DNA of 64,000 bases from Candidatus Nitronauta litoralis. Lineage in GTDB: Bacteria; Nitrospinota; Nitrospinia; Nitrospinales; Nitrospinaceae. Of this stretch, positions 1 to 8,518 are shown piece after piece. The DNA lies in assembly GCA_015698285.1 (NCBI GenBank), contig CP048685.1:2046001-2110000 (forward strand), read 5' to 3'. Every line of letters begins with the position of its first letter. Within the stretch, counting starts at the first letter, position 1. The notes under the pieces were generated by a model. That model saw only the letters and a program-made list of their open reading frames with translations, was not told the origin of the DNA and ran no database searches. The translations under genes and the position numbers were made by a program.

Positions 1-2
1 TT

Positions 3-38
3 GAAACCTTCTCACGGATTGAAAGGTCAGCAGTATGA
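3..38 (+). CDS. 3' end of an upstream gene (probably sensor kinase)
   Basis: An open frame enters from the left edge, encodes the last 11 residues of a protein and stops at TGA 36-38. The stop overlaps the ATG of the next gene in an ATGA arrangement, which is typical of translational coupling. Because the next gene is a DctD-like response regulator, the upstream partner is most likely its histidine kinase (DctB-like). That identity rests on context only; the 11 residues carry no diagnostic motif. Confidence 0.4.
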   Translation, partial: ETFSRIERSAV

Positions 39-1405
39 ATGCCATTGGGAAAGTCATTCTTGTAGATGATGAAGTCCTGGTTCGAAGGGCCTACCAGAAT
101 GATCTTAAGAAAAACGGGTTTGAAGTGAAAGCGTTCGAAAGTGCGGAAAAAGCGCTTCCTGAAATTTCCAATGATTGGCCTGGAATTGTGATTACCGATG
201 TTGTCATGCCAAAAATGGATGGCCTGGATTTTTTAAAGAAGGTCAAGGAAATCGATGAAGACTTGCCAGTGATTCTGATGACAGGCCGCGGAGATATACC
301 CATGGCTGTCCAGGCTGTTCGCCGGGGGGCTTTTGAATTCCTCGAAAAACCGTTTCCAACAGAGGCCTTGATGGGAGCGGTTCACCAGGCGATTGAAAAA
401 CGCAAACTGATCATGGAAATCCGGACCCTTCGATCCCAGATTGAAGATCAATCACGACTGGAAACAAGACTTATCGGAAATTCGTCATCTATCCAGCGGT
501 TGCGGGAAGTGGTCCGCGGAGTCGCTGAAACCAACTCAGATATCCTGATTGAGGGTGAAACCGGCACTGGAAAAGATCTCGTGGCCCGTTGCCTTCATGA
601 TTTCAGCTCGCGTAGCAAACACCCCTTTGTAGCGATCAATTGTGGTGCGCTACCTGAAACCATTATCGAAAGTGAATTGTTCGGGCATGAGGCGGGATCT
701 TTTACTGGAGCTGATCGGAAGCGCATTGGGAAATTTGAATTCGCTCATCTGGGAACCATATACCTTGATGAAATAGAAAGCATGCCACTTCATTTGCAGG
801 TCAAGCTTCTCAGGGTTCTTCAGGAAAGGGTGGTGGAACGGGTTGGATCCAACGAACCGATACCGGTCGATGTAAGGGTTATTGCGGCCACAAAAGATAA
901 CCTGAAGCTGGCTTCGGATGAGGGTCGCTTTCGAAAAGATCTTTATTTCCGTTTAAATGTCATTCAGATTCCCTTGCCTCCTCTTCGTGAGAGGAAGGAA
1001 GATATTCATCTGTTGTTTCATCACTTTTCCCAGCAAGCCGGAGTCAGGACGCAACTGGAGGTGACGACACCTTCAGTAAATTATCTTGAAGAATTAAAAA
1101 CCCGGCCCTGGGACGGAAATATTCGTGAATTGAAAAACGAAGCGGAACGATTTGTTTTGGAACAAAGTCTCGGGCTCTCACGGCTTCAAAACAAGGCCGA
1201 CTCCACGCCGCAACAGGAGAATGAAATTGAAGTGACGGGTTCTCTAAAAGAAAAACTGACTCAATTTGAGCGGCACCTGTTGGTTAAAGAACTATCTCAC
1301 CAAAATGGACATATCGCCAAAACCCACCTGGCTCTGGGAATTCCCCGTCAGACTCTTTGCTCGAAAATGAAAAAATTCAATCTGAAGCGGAAAGACTTTC
1401 TCTGA
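35..1405 (+). CDS. Sigma-54-dependent response regulator, DctD-like
   Basis: NtrC-class transcriptional activator of 456 residues. Domains in order: receiver (phospho-acceptor Asp55 in VITDVVMP, conserved Lys in EKPF near 105), AAA+ sigma-54 interaction domain (Walker A GETGTGK about 174-180, Walker B IYLDEIESMP about 242-251, arginine-finger region after FRKDLYFRLN) and a C-terminal Fis-type helix-turn-helix (about 420-450). The IESMP wording after Walker B is typical of the DctD branch, which controls C4-dicarboxylate transport in other bacteria. The sigma-54 contact loop, normally GAFTGA, reads GSFTGA (221-226). It activates transcription from -24/-12 promoters in response to an upstream kinase, whose gene end overlaps its start. 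The transport target is not in the window. Confidence 0.9.
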   Translation: MNAIGKVILVDDEVLVRRAYQNDLKKNGFEVKAFESAEKALPEISNDWPGIVITDVVMPKMDGLDFLKKVKEIDEDLPVILMTGRGDIPMAVQAVRRGAFEFLEKPFPTEALMGAVHQAIEKRKLIMEIRTLRSQIEDQSRLETRLIGNSSSIQRLREVVRGVAETNSDILIEGETGTGKDLVARCLHDFSSRSKHPFVAINCGALPETIIESELFGHEAGSFTGADRKRIGKFEFAHLGTIYLDEIESMPLHLQVKLLRVLQERVVERVGSNEPIPVDVRVIAATKDNLKLASDEGRFRKDLYFRLNVIQIPLPPLRERKEDIHLLFHHFSQQAGVRTQLEVTTPSVNYLEELKTRPWDGNIRELKNEAERFVLEQSLGLSRLQNKADSTPQQENEIEVTGSLKEKLTQFERHLLVKELSHQNGHIAKTHLALGIPRQTLCSKMKKFNLKRKDFL

Positions 1406-1639
1406 TCATTTCAACGGGATTTCTTCCCGGGGCGATGGGAGATTTCCAGTCATTAAAAATCGAATAAATTCAGATAAAAGATAGAGAACGAAACAAAACC
1501 CCAATAGATTAATTCAAGCGTAAAAAAGATACTTATCCGAAAAGGTTTTCGGAAAAGATTGCTTTGGTTCTACAAAGCACGATATGTTATTCACCGTCTG
1601 CAACGCCCGGGATTATTAGATGCCTCTCATATCTTTCCA

Positions 1640-1664
1640 GATAATGATTCCAGAATTATTATTC
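1640..1664. promoter_or_regulatory. Fur-like box upstream of ECF sigma gene A
   Basis: The 1406-1916 gap has no convincing gene. At 1640-1664 an AT-rich imperfect palindrome begins GATAATGATTCC and ends AATTATTATTC, resembling the Fur consensus (GATAATGATAATCATTATC) in its left half. It lies about 250 nt upstream of the FecI-type sigma gene, where iron repression would be expected. The match is partial. A short hairpin (CGGGA, five-base loop, TCCCG) just after the preceding gene is too weak to call a terminator. Confidence 0.4.
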
Positions 1665-1916
1665 GTTAGCTCAAATTTTGTCTGAGTACATCTCGTGAAA
1701 AAACATTCCATCGTGAAAAAAGTTGGGATTTTGCGCGAATCTTGTTATCAACGAAATCCTAATGTAGTATGCGTTCGCTTTTCAATTTCCAGGTTATGAA
1801 TGCCCTTGTGCTTTTCTGCGCTTAAGGTGAAGGTGAATCTCAAAAGCGCTGACCTAAGCTAAAAGCCCACCAGAAAATTAATCAAGACATGAAGTTCGGC
1901 AGGAATATAGGCCCCT

Positions 1917-2456
1917 ATGCAGGAATCAGTATTATTAGATGCTTTTCGAGAATATGAATCCGAGCTATTGCGTTTTTTAAGCAAGAGATTCGGTTCAGCT
2001 TCTATCGCTTCGGATATAGCACAAAACCTTTACGTCAAACTGCTCAACGCTGAGAGTCATCCTGAAATTCGTAACTCGAAGGCTTATTTGTTTAGTATGG
2101 CCGTTAATCTGGGGACTGATCAAATGCGTGTCGAAAAGCGGCGTAAAGAAATTTTAGCGGAAGTGAATGATCTGGTCTGGTATCAGGCGGACGAAGTGAC
2201 TCCTGAGCGTCACGCAATGGCAAAAGAAGAACTTTCCTTTCTAGTATCCGAGGTATCCAAACTGCCAGAACGCTGCCGGAAAGTTTTTTACCTCAACCGT
2301 TATGAAGGCCGGTCTCAGAGTGAAATTGCCACAATGTTGGGAGTCGGGTTGAGCACCGTGCATAAGGACCTCAAGGCTGCTATGAATTTGCTAATAGAGG
2401 CCCGGCAGCGTTTTCGAGCCTCATTGCCTGAAAAATCGGAACAGGAGAAAAAGTGA
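1917..2456 (+). CDS. FecI-family ECF sigma factor (locus A)
   Basis: RNA polymerase sigma factor of 179 residues with the two conserved ECF regions: sigma-2 (about 5-75, containing ASDIAQNLYVKLLN and the SKAYLFSMAVNLGTDQMR stretch) and sigma-4 (about 105-160, LPERCRKVFYLNRYEGRSQSEIATMLG, a helix-turn-helix). Length and motifs match FecI/PvdS-type iron-starvation sigmas. The next two genes are a FecR anti-sigma factor and a siderophore receptor, the standard cell-surface signalling trio: ligand at the receptor signals through FecR to release this sigma. A Fur-like box lies upstream. Locus B (50891-51436) encodes a paralogue. Confidence 0.93.
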   Translation: MQESVLLDAFREYESELLRFLSKRFGSASIASDIAQNLYVKLLNAESHPEIRNSKAYLFSMAVNLGTDQMRVEKRRKEILAEVNDLVWYQADEVTPERHAMAKEELSFLVSEVSKLPERCRKVFYLNRYEGRSQSEIATMLGVGLSTVHKDLKAAMNLLIEARQRFRASLPEKSEQEKK

Positions 2457-2457
2457 G

Positions 2458-2478
2458 CCCACTCGTCTATATAGTAGG
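2458..2478 (+). promoter_or_regulatory. Putative ECF (FecI-type) promoter before fecR
   Basis: A 21-bp stretch beginning CCCACTCGTCTATAT directly after the sigma gene stop recurs at 3661-3681 before the receptor gene with a single mismatch (20 of 21). The CGTCTATAT core looks like the -10 element of ECF promoters, which often carry CGT(C). I infer that both sites are read by the FecI-like sigma encoded just upstream. No convincing shared -35 element was found, so promoter function is inference; the repetition itself is seen directly. Confidence 0.55.
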
Positions 2479-2558
2479 GGGTCAGTTTGACCGGGAGAGT
2501 GGCTATTTTCTTCAAACCCTGCCCCTATTTAACTCTACTCTTGTGGAGTTCTGATTTT

Positions 2559-3608
2559 ATGAATGAGCCCGGAGATCAAGAGGCCATGGACCAAGCTATC
2601 AGAGATACCGCCCAAAACTGGTTCCTTCGAATTTCGGAAGGTAAACTGACCGAAAGGGATCTGTTTGATTTTAAAGCCTGGCGTGATGCAGATCAACGTC
2701 ATCACAAAGCTTATGAAGAAATACGTTGCCTCTGGAATGAGGTCGATGAATTGAAATTTGCTTTTGCTCCAACAGACCGGGAACTGATCCATTCAAGAAA
2801 GCATCCACCGCTTGCTGGGAAAAGCGATTCTCCCGAACGGTTGGATGTCAGGAACCCAGGGTTCAGGCACCGATCAAGGGTATGGAGTGGGCTCATCGCG
2901 GCTTGTTTGGCACTTTTTATTCTTTACACTTCAGACTTTGCCTCCATATTGCGCGCGGATTTCCGTACCAGCGTAGGTGAACAGAAAAAGGTCACTCTGC
3001 CTGACGGGTCTATCGCCTTGTTGAATACTGAAACGGCGATCTCTACAAATTTTGCAAACAACAGGAGACAAATCACCTTGCTTGGAGGCGAAGCATTATT
3101 TGAGGTTGCCAAGGATCCGGCACGCCCTTTTTCCGTAAAAGCGGGAGACGGTGTGGCGACGGCTATCGGCACGGCTTTCACTGTCAGTGATTTGGATGAG
3201 ACGGTTTTTGTCAGGGTAATCGAGGGTACCGTAAAAGTTTCCGGACCGGATCATAACGATACCGGTTCACTGGAAAAGTCCAGGCACGCGGTCACTTTAA
3301 CGGCAGGACAACAAGTACGCTACGGAGCAGGCGAGTTACCCGGTGGGGTGACCCCGGCAATCGCAGACTCGGATATTGCCTGGACTAAAGGATTTATTGT
3401 GATAAAGGGCGAACCGATGGATCAGGCTATCTCTAAAATCGACCGGTACCGTCCCGGGAAGATTTTCATCGCGGCCGATGCATCAGAACTTCAACCTATT
3501 ACTGCCAGACTTTCTATAGAAATGCTGGATGTTGGCCTTGAAGCGCTAGTCTCCACACATGGACTGACTGTGACGAGATTGACAGATTATGTTTTGATCA
3601 TCCACTAG
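2559..3608 (+). CDS. FecR family anti-sigma regulator (locus A)
   Basis: Inner-membrane anti-sigma factor/signal transducer of 349 residues. An N-terminal cytoplasmic DUF4880-type domain (about 1-65, with NWFLRISEGKLTERDLFDFKAWR) is followed by a single membrane segment (SGLIAACLALFILYTS, about 110-125) and a periplasmic FecR domain (TSVGEQKKVTLPDGSIALLNTET, RQITLLGGEALFEVAKD, and a secretin/STN-like C-terminus). I place the start at ATG 2559, preceded by GGAG, rather than at a TTG 72 bases upstream with no ribosome-binding site. The periplasmic part should contact the STN domain of the receptor encoded next and relay ligand binding to the ECF sigma upstream. Confidence 0.9.
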   Translation: MNEPGDQEAMDQAIRDTAQNWFLRISEGKLTERDLFDFKAWRDADQRHHKAYEEIRCLWNEVDELKFAFAPTDRELIHSRKHPPLAGKSDSPERLDVRNPGFRHRSRVWSGLIAACLALFILYTSDFASILRADFRTSVGEQKKVTLPDGSIALLNTETAISTNFANNRRQITLLGGEALFEVAKDPARPFSVKAGDGVATAIGTAFTVSDLDETVFVRVIEGTVKVSGPDHNDTGSLEKSRHAVTLTAGQQVRYGAGELPGGVTPAIADSDIAWTKGFIVIKGEPMDQAISKIDRYRPGKIFIAADASELQPITARLSIEMLDVGLEALVSTHGLTVTRLTDYVLIIH

Positions 3609-3624
3609 TATTTGCGCCAAGCCC

Positions 3625-3658
3625 AAAAAATTTTCTCCAAAAAAAGAAAATATTTTTT
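3625..3658 (+). terminator. AT-rich hairpin with T-run after fecR
   Basis: AAAAAA-TTTTC and GAAAA-(TA)-TTTTTT form the two arms of an A/T hairpin around a ten-base loop, ending in a T-run, 16 nt after the fecR stop. It may end the sigma-fecR transcript, leaving the receptor gene to its own ECF/Fur-controlled promoter just downstream. The AT-rich arms make this a weak call. Confidence 0.35.
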
Positions 3659-3660
3659 CT

Positions 3661-3681
3661 CCCACTCGTCTATATTGTAGG
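3661..3681 (+). promoter_or_regulatory. Putative ECF (FecI-type) promoter before the receptor gene
   Basis: Second copy of the CCCACTCGTCTATAT... motif seen at 2458-2478, with one mismatch in 21 bases. It lies 67 nt before the receptor start and just upstream of a Fur box (3694-3710), so sigma recruitment and iron repression would act on the same promoter. Inference from position and repetition. Confidence 0.6.
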
Positions 3682-3693
3682 CAGGAAATATTA

Positions 3694-3710
3694 ATGAGAA
3701 TCGTTTTCAT
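3694..3710. promoter_or_regulatory. Fur box upstream of receptor A
   Basis: ATGAGAATCGTTTTCAT is a 7-3-7 palindrome with one mismatch and closely matches core Fur boxes of the TGAGAATnnTTTTCA type. It lies 38 nt before the receptor ATG and directly after the ECF-type promoter motif. Iron-loaded Fur bound here would block transcription. Confidence 0.75.
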
Positions 3711-3747
3711 AGTTTTCCTGATATTCAATGAATGAGTTGGAGGGGTA

Positions 3748-6387
3748 ATGCGTTTAAAAATAAATATTTATGGTTCTTGTGTTGATCGATCTCTTTTTCG
3801 GGGGAATATCCGTTCAACACTGGAAGACAAAATACCGTCACTCTCGAGCATCATAATGGCGGTTCTGATGGTAGCAGTAGTTTTCACATGTACTCCGCTG
3901 GATGTCGCCGCCATGGACGGGTTTTCATCTTCTCCGGCAAACCCGCAAGTTGTTCCATCAGCAAAAACAAAACACTTTTCCATCGAAGCCCAATCCCTGG
4001 GTTCGGCGCTGGATCGTTTCTCGGAGCAAGCTCAGGTATCCTTCGCCTCCAAAACGAAAAACCTGTCAAACCTTCAATCACCCGGCGTTTCCGGAACACT
4101 GGCTCCACAGGAAGCACTCAACCGATTGCTTGAGGGAACAGGGTTGGGTTATCAGATGAAGGGCAATGCCTTCACTCTGGAAAAAAAATCATTCCAGGGA
4201 CGCAAAGAACTCAGCCTCAAGCGAGCGGAGGACGAGTCACCCTATACCCTGCTGGCGCAAAATCAGGGAATCGATAAAAACAAAGACCAATCAAAGCAAA
4301 ATTCTGAAAAGGAGAAAGCTAAAACTCCTGAAAAAAACAAAATCAATTTAAAGCCCTTGAATGTGATTGCGGACAGACAAAGAATTGTTGAAGGTCTCAA
4401 TAGTTATGTGGTCGAGAATGCGACGTCTTCCACAAAAACCGATACTCCCCTCATCGAAACACCACAATCCCTTTCCATTGTCACAAGGAAACAGGTTCAA
4501 GACCAACACGCGATCAGTCTTTCTGAAGCGTTGCGCTACACGCCTGGAGTCCAGGGGGAGCCAAACGGAATCGACCAAAGATTGACCTGGCTTCGAATGA
4601 GAGGTTTTGATGCAACCACGACAGGGCTTTACCGGGATGGATTGCAATTGCGTAATCCGGGCTTCAGCATTGGTTACAACATTGAACCTTACTCTTCAGA
4701 GCGTATTGAAATACCCCGTGGTCCGGCATCTGTAATGTTTGGTGCAGGAAATCCTGGGGGATTGATCAATTTCGTTACGAAGCGGCCTACCGAACAACCT
4801 ATGCACGAGTTTTACATTGACGGGGGTAGCTACAATTACATCCAGGGACGGTTTGACATCAGCGAACCTATAGAGGAAAGCGACTTTTCATATCGTTTGA
4901 CGGGGCTTTTCCGGGAAAGCGATTCCCAGGTAAACTTCACTGAGAACGATCGCATCTTTATTGCTCCAGCCCTGACCTGGAGCCCAAATGCAGACACCTC
5001 ACTCACCATTCTGACAAACTTTCAACAGGATGACCTGGGTGTGTATCAGTACCTACCCGCTATGGGATCCTTGCTGCCCAATCCGAATGGCAAAATCGCT
5101 AGCGATATTTACACAGGCGAACCGGATGTCGATCATTACGACCGAAAAGAATTTTCCTTGGGTTATCTTTTCGAACACCGCATCAACAACACCTGGAAGG
5201 TTAATCAAAACGTTCGCTTTAACTCAACCGATGTAGATGACAGCACTGTGTTCGCAGATACCCTGATGCCAGACCTGCGCACGATGTCCCGTTCCCAATT
5301 TGATGTGGATGGAAAGCTGGATGCTATTGCGATAGACAATCAGGTCCAGGCGAAGTTCAACACAGGCCCGGTGGAACATACGGTCCTGGTTGGGCTGGAT
5401 ATTCAGCATGTGGAGGCAAGCAAGACGAATCGATTCGGTCCGGCTCCCAGCCTTGATATGTTCAATCCTGTTTACAGGACGCCTTTTATGTCCGCACCTG
5501 TATTCAATATTTCAAAAATTGAGCAGGATCAAATAGGTCTTTATTTTCAGGACCAAATTAAACTGTTTGATCGATTGATTTTTCAGGTCGGCGGCAGACA
5601 TGACTGGACGGATTCTACCAATACTGTCAACTTCAACGCGTTCGCGGGCTCTTCTGTCAATATGCAGGACAACGATAAATTTACCTTTCGAGGTGGGGTC
5701 ACTTACCATTCGGAAATCGGGTTGGCACCCTACTTCAGTTATTCAGAATCCTTTCTGCCTGTTGCGGGCATGGATTTTTCGGGCAATCAATTTAAGCCGG
5801 AGACCGGGAATCAATACGAAGTTGGTCTTAAATACCAGCCTCCCGGATGGAACAGTTTCATCACGATTGCCGCCTTCGATCTGACGCGGCAAAATATCAG
5901 CACTACAGATCGAATCAACATTGGTTTTCAGGAGCAAACGGGTGAGGCCAATTCTAAAGGCATCGAGTTTGAAGCAGTTTCCAACCTGGATTTCGGATTG
6001 TCCTTTATTGCAAGTTACACGTACCTGGATACAGAAATCACATCCAGCAATGTTTTTGGTGAGTTAGGTTCCCGGTTGTTCCAGGCGTCTGAAAATACGG
6101 GATCATTCTGGATAGATTATACCCAGCCAGACGGGATTCTTAAGGGCCTGGGTGTGAGTGGAGGTGTGCGCTACATTGGATCCTATTTTGCTGATAACAC
6201 CAACATGCTGCTGGTGCCCTCTGTGACTTTGGCCGATGCGGCGATTCATTACGACTGGAAGCAGTTTCGCGTCGCGTTGAATGCACAAAACGTTTTTGAC
6301 AAGGAATTCGTCGCCTGCTTCGACCCTTCTTTCTGCTCTTCAGGTCCCGCGCGCCAGGTGAGAGCGACCGTAGGCGTCCATTGGTAA
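3748..6387 (+). CDS. TonB-dependent siderophore receptor with STN signalling domain (locus A)
   Basis: Outer-membrane receptor of 879 residues. A long N-terminus holds a hydrophobic signal segment (about 35-55). The secretin/TonB N-terminal (STN) domain follows (about 75-145, KHFSIEAQSLGSALDRFSEQ...), then the plug (about 225-345, TPQSLSIVTRKQVQDQ, LRMRGFDATTTGLYRDG, ERIEIPRGPASVMFGAGNPGGLINFVTKRP) and a beta-barrel ending in the aromatic VRATVGVHW. The STN domain marks it as a transducer receptor of the FecA/FpvA kind, able to signal through FecR. The start ATG follows GGAGGGG. Transport would be powered by the TonB/ExbBD operon at 33160-35881. The ligand cannot be told from sequence; the family is ferri-siderophore receptors. 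Confidence 0.93.
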   Translation: MRLKINIYGSCVDRSLFRGNIRSTLEDKIPSLSSIIMAVLMVAVVFTCTPLDVAAMDGFSSSPANPQVVPSAKTKHFSIEAQSLGSALDRFSEQAQVSFASKTKNLSNLQSPGVSGTLAPQEALNRLLEGTGLGYQMKGNAFTLEKKSFQGRKELSLKRAEDESPYTLLAQNQGIDKNKDQSKQNSEKEKAKTPEKNKINLKPLNVIADRQRIVEGLNSYVVENATSSTKTDTPLIETPQSLSIVTRKQVQDQHAISLSEALRYTPGVQGEPNGIDQRLTWLRMRGFDATTTGLYRDGLQLRNPGFSIGYNIEPYSSERIEIPRGPASVMFGAGNPGGLINFVTKRPTEQPMHEFYIDGGSYNYIQGRFDISEPIEESDFSYRLTGLFRESDSQVNFTENDRIFIAPALTWSPNADTSLTILTNFQQDDLGVYQYLPAMGSLLPNPNGKIASDIYTGEPDVDHYDRKEFSLGYLFEHRINNTWKVNQNVRFNSTDVDDSTVFADTLMPDLRTMSRSQFDVDGKLDAIAIDNQVQAKFNTGPVEHTVLVGLDIQHVEASKTNRFGPAPSLDMFNPVYRTPFMSAPVFNISKIEQDQIGLYFQDQIKLFDRLIFQVGGRHDWTDSTNTVNFNAFAGSSVNMQDNDKFTFRGGVTYHSEIGLAPYFSYSESFLPVAGMDFSGNQFKPETGNQYEVGLKYQPPGWNSFITIAAFDLTRQNISTTDRINIGFQEQTGEANSKGIEFEAVSNLDFGLSFIASYTYLDTEITSSNVFGELGSRLFQASENTGSFWIDYTQPDGILKGLGVSGGVRYIGSYFADNTNMLLVPSVTLADAAIHYDWKQFRVALNAQNVFDKEFVACFDPSFCSSGPARQVRATVGVHW

Positions 6388-6415
6388 TAATGGGTTTAAC
6401 ACAAAGCAGGGCAAC

Positions 6416-7546
6416 TTGAATTTAAAAGCGCTGAAAATCTGGTACGGTGTGCACAAGTGGACAAGCCTTGTGTGCACCGTATTCATGTTATTGCTTTGTC
6501 TGACCGGACTCCCCTTGATCTTTTTCCATGAAATCGATCATGCCATGGGAAGGAGCGTGGACCCTCCCGAAACCGTTGCGGTTCGTGGTCCTGCCAGCCT
6601 CGATTCCATCGTGTCTGACGCTCAGAAACGCAAGCCAGGCGATGTTGTCCAGTTCATGGGAACCTCGTCGGATGAACCGCATTCCATATTCATCACTATG
6701 GGTGAAACCATTGATGCGCCGGAAGCTTCCGCATTTTTCACCTACGATGCCCGAACCGGGGAATTTGTCCACGAATATCCCCTTAAGCAGGGCTTTATGT
6801 TCACTGTTTTCAAGCTCCATGTAGATTTGTTTGCGGACCTCCCGGGAATGTTGTTTTTAGGTTTCATGGGGCTGCTGTTGACGATTTCGCTGGTTTCCGG
6901 TGCAGTGGTCTACAGCCCCTTTATGCGCAATCTCCCATTTGGGACTGTTCGCAGGGACCGGTCTGTCTCATTAAAATGGCTCGATCTTCACAACCTGATA
7001 GGAATCGGAACTCTGGTCTGGTTCCTGGTGGTGGGGGTTACCGGTGTCATCAATACACTGGCGACTCCTATTCTGGACCAATGGAAAGAAACTGAACTGG
7101 CTTCCATGATCGCTCCTTATATGAATGACGAACCCGGCACGGAACCGGTTTCGTTGGAACGGGCAGTGGCGGCCGCACGCGCGGCAGAGCCCGAAATGGA
7201 ATTAGGTTTTATCGCTTTTCCCGGAAACAGTTTTGCAGGTCCTTACCACTTTTCGGCGTTCATGCGCGGGAAAACACCGCTCACCTCAAAGATTCGAACA
7301 CCTCTGTTAATCGACACTCGAAGCTATGAAGTTGTAGAGAAACGGGAGCTTCCTTTGTATGTAAAAGCCTTCCTGATTTCGCAACCACTACACTTTGGAG
7401 ATTATGGAGGACTTCCTCTGAAAATCCTGTGGGCAATTCTGGATATTCTGGCGATCATCGTGTTGGTGAGTGGGATTGTATTGTGGTACAAGGGCCGGCG
7501 TGTGCCTATAGAGGCGCGTCTAAAAATAGATCAATTGGCGGCATAG
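6416..7546 (+). CDS. PepSY-associated transmembrane protein (locus A)
   Basis: Inner-membrane protein of 376 residues with about four transmembrane segments: near the N-terminus (TSLVCTVFMLLLCLTGLPLIFF), two in the middle (LFLGFMGLLLTISLVSGAVVY and LIGIGTLVWFLVVGVTGVI) and one near the C-terminus (ILAIIVLVSGIVLWYKG). PepSY-like periplasmic parts lie between them. This family is regularly encoded next to TonB-dependent siderophore receptors and some members reduce ferri-siderophores (FoxB/FegB/SidH-like), so an iron-release role is inferred. Translation appears to begin at TTG 6416 after GCAGGG. The gene lies 28 nt after the receptor and locus B has a paralogue at 45755-46951. Confidence 0.85.
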   Translation: MNLKALKIWYGVHKWTSLVCTVFMLLLCLTGLPLIFFHEIDHAMGRSVDPPETVAVRGPASLDSIVSDAQKRKPGDVVQFMGTSSDEPHSIFITMGETIDAPEASAFFTYDARTGEFVHEYPLKQGFMFTVFKLHVDLFADLPGMLFLGFMGLLLTISLVSGAVVYSPFMRNLPFGTVRRDRSVSLKWLDLHNLIGIGTLVWFLVVGVTGVINTLATPILDQWKETELASMIAPYMNDEPGTEPVSLERAVAAARAAEPEMELGFIAFPGNSFAGPYHFSAFMRGKTPLTSKIRTPLLIDTRSYEVVEKRELPLYVKAFLISQPLHFGDYGGLPLKILWAILDILAIIVLVSGIVLWYKGRRVPIEARLKIDQLAA

Positions 7547-7567
7547 GTCCGTTCAGGAAAGTACGCT

Positions 7568-7756
7568 GTGGCAACCCGATTGAGTACAACGCAAATATGG
7601 CGAGTCCCCATAGCCTTGGGTGTTTTAAGCGGGGTTGGTCTTTTATCCGCTTTATTGGGAGACGAGTTGTGGGATGTCGCTTCGTGGGTTGCCCTCAGCG
7701 TTCCGGTTGTTGTCTGCATCTATTTTTCCTGGTGTCCAAAAAAAGCAAGTCTCTAA
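7568..7756 (+). CDS. Small two-helix membrane protein of unknown function
   Basis: A 62-residue protein with two hydrophobic segments (VPIALGVLSGVGLLSALLG, about 13-31, and VASWVALSVPVVVCIYFSW, about 37-55), starting at GTG 7568 and lying 21 nt after the PepSY gene. Small proteins of this kind are often found at the end of receptor-PepSY operons. I cannot assign a function; a role in iron release with the PepSY partner is a guess from context. Confidence 0.7.
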   Translation: MATRLSTTQIWRVPIALGVLSGVGLLSALLGDELWDVASWVALSVPVVVCIYFSWCPKKASL

Positions 7757-7956
7757 ACCCCCGTCGATTAGTAAGGTCTAAGCTCTGTATACCCCTCTTC
7801 CCAATCATTTCTTCTTTTTTTATCCGTTGAAACCATATGAAAATCCGGCAACTATATTTGTGTTTTATATGAAAACATGATCAGTCTGTTTCGGATCTCC
7901 TGATCTCTTTTTAGTTAATTTATTGAAAAGCTTACCCTTAAAGCTCCTCTTCGTTT

Positions 7957-7973
7957 TTGGCACGCACGTTGCT
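7957..7973 (+). promoter_or_regulatory. Sigma-54 (-24/-12) promoter
   Basis: TTGGCACGCACGTTGCT matches the sigma-54 consensus (TGGCACG-N4-TTGCW) at every conserved base, with exactly ten bases between the GG (7959-7960) and the GC (7971-7972). Transcription would start near 7984, about 58 nt before the small gene at 8042. The same architecture recurs before the pilin gene at 16661-16677. Confidence 0.85.
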
Positions 7974-8041
7974 AAGTATTAGGTGATGCCAAGGTGTTTT
8001 GGGAGGGTCCCAAAACGTTATTATTTTTAAGGAGGAGAGTT

Positions 8042-8263
8042 ATGATCTACCCAGTGAAAATTCTCAGTAAAGGTGGGAAAGTAAAAAAAGTGGTTAGTGG
8101 GCACAAATTAACCGGTCTTCATTGGAAAAAGTTTTACGATGACGAAAACCAGATTGACCTGATGCATGGGCCAAGAAACAGTAATATTCCGAACCATATA
8201 AAGAAAAAGCTGGACCAGAAATATGCCGGGGTGTTCGACCAGTCCTTTTCTTTTATTAATTAA
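8042..8263 (+). CDS. Small basic protein under sigma-54 control, unknown function
   Basis: A 73-residue lysine-rich protein (MIYPVKILSKGGKVKKVVSG...) with no signal peptide or membrane segment. The start is ATG 8042, preceded by a strong AAGGAGGAG site; the in-frame upstream TTG at 7994 has no comparable site. It is a single-gene unit behind a perfect sigma-54 promoter. I do not recognise the family. The promoter shows deliberate regulated expression, so it is very likely a real gene. Confidence 0.75.
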   Translation: MIYPVKILSKGGKVKKVVSGHKLTGLHWKKFYDDENQIDLMHGPRNSNIPNHIKKKLDQKYAGVFDQSFSFIN

Positions 8264-8518
8264 CCGGTTTTTTTGCTGTTTGGAGGAATACCAGGGGTTC
8301 AATCCATAGGATATATGGTAATTGGGTTTAAAAAAGAAGTTCCTCTGAAAGTGCCTGGGGTTGCAGAAATACTCTGATAAGTATTTTTAGTGCTTATTTT
8401 TCTGGCTTTAAGAGGCTTTTAAATGTTTTTTAAACCCATTTGTGACCAGTTCCAACCGGGTTGCGGCTCTTGAAAAGGAGAACTTTGCATAAATGGAATA
8501 TTTTGAAACAAAGTGATG

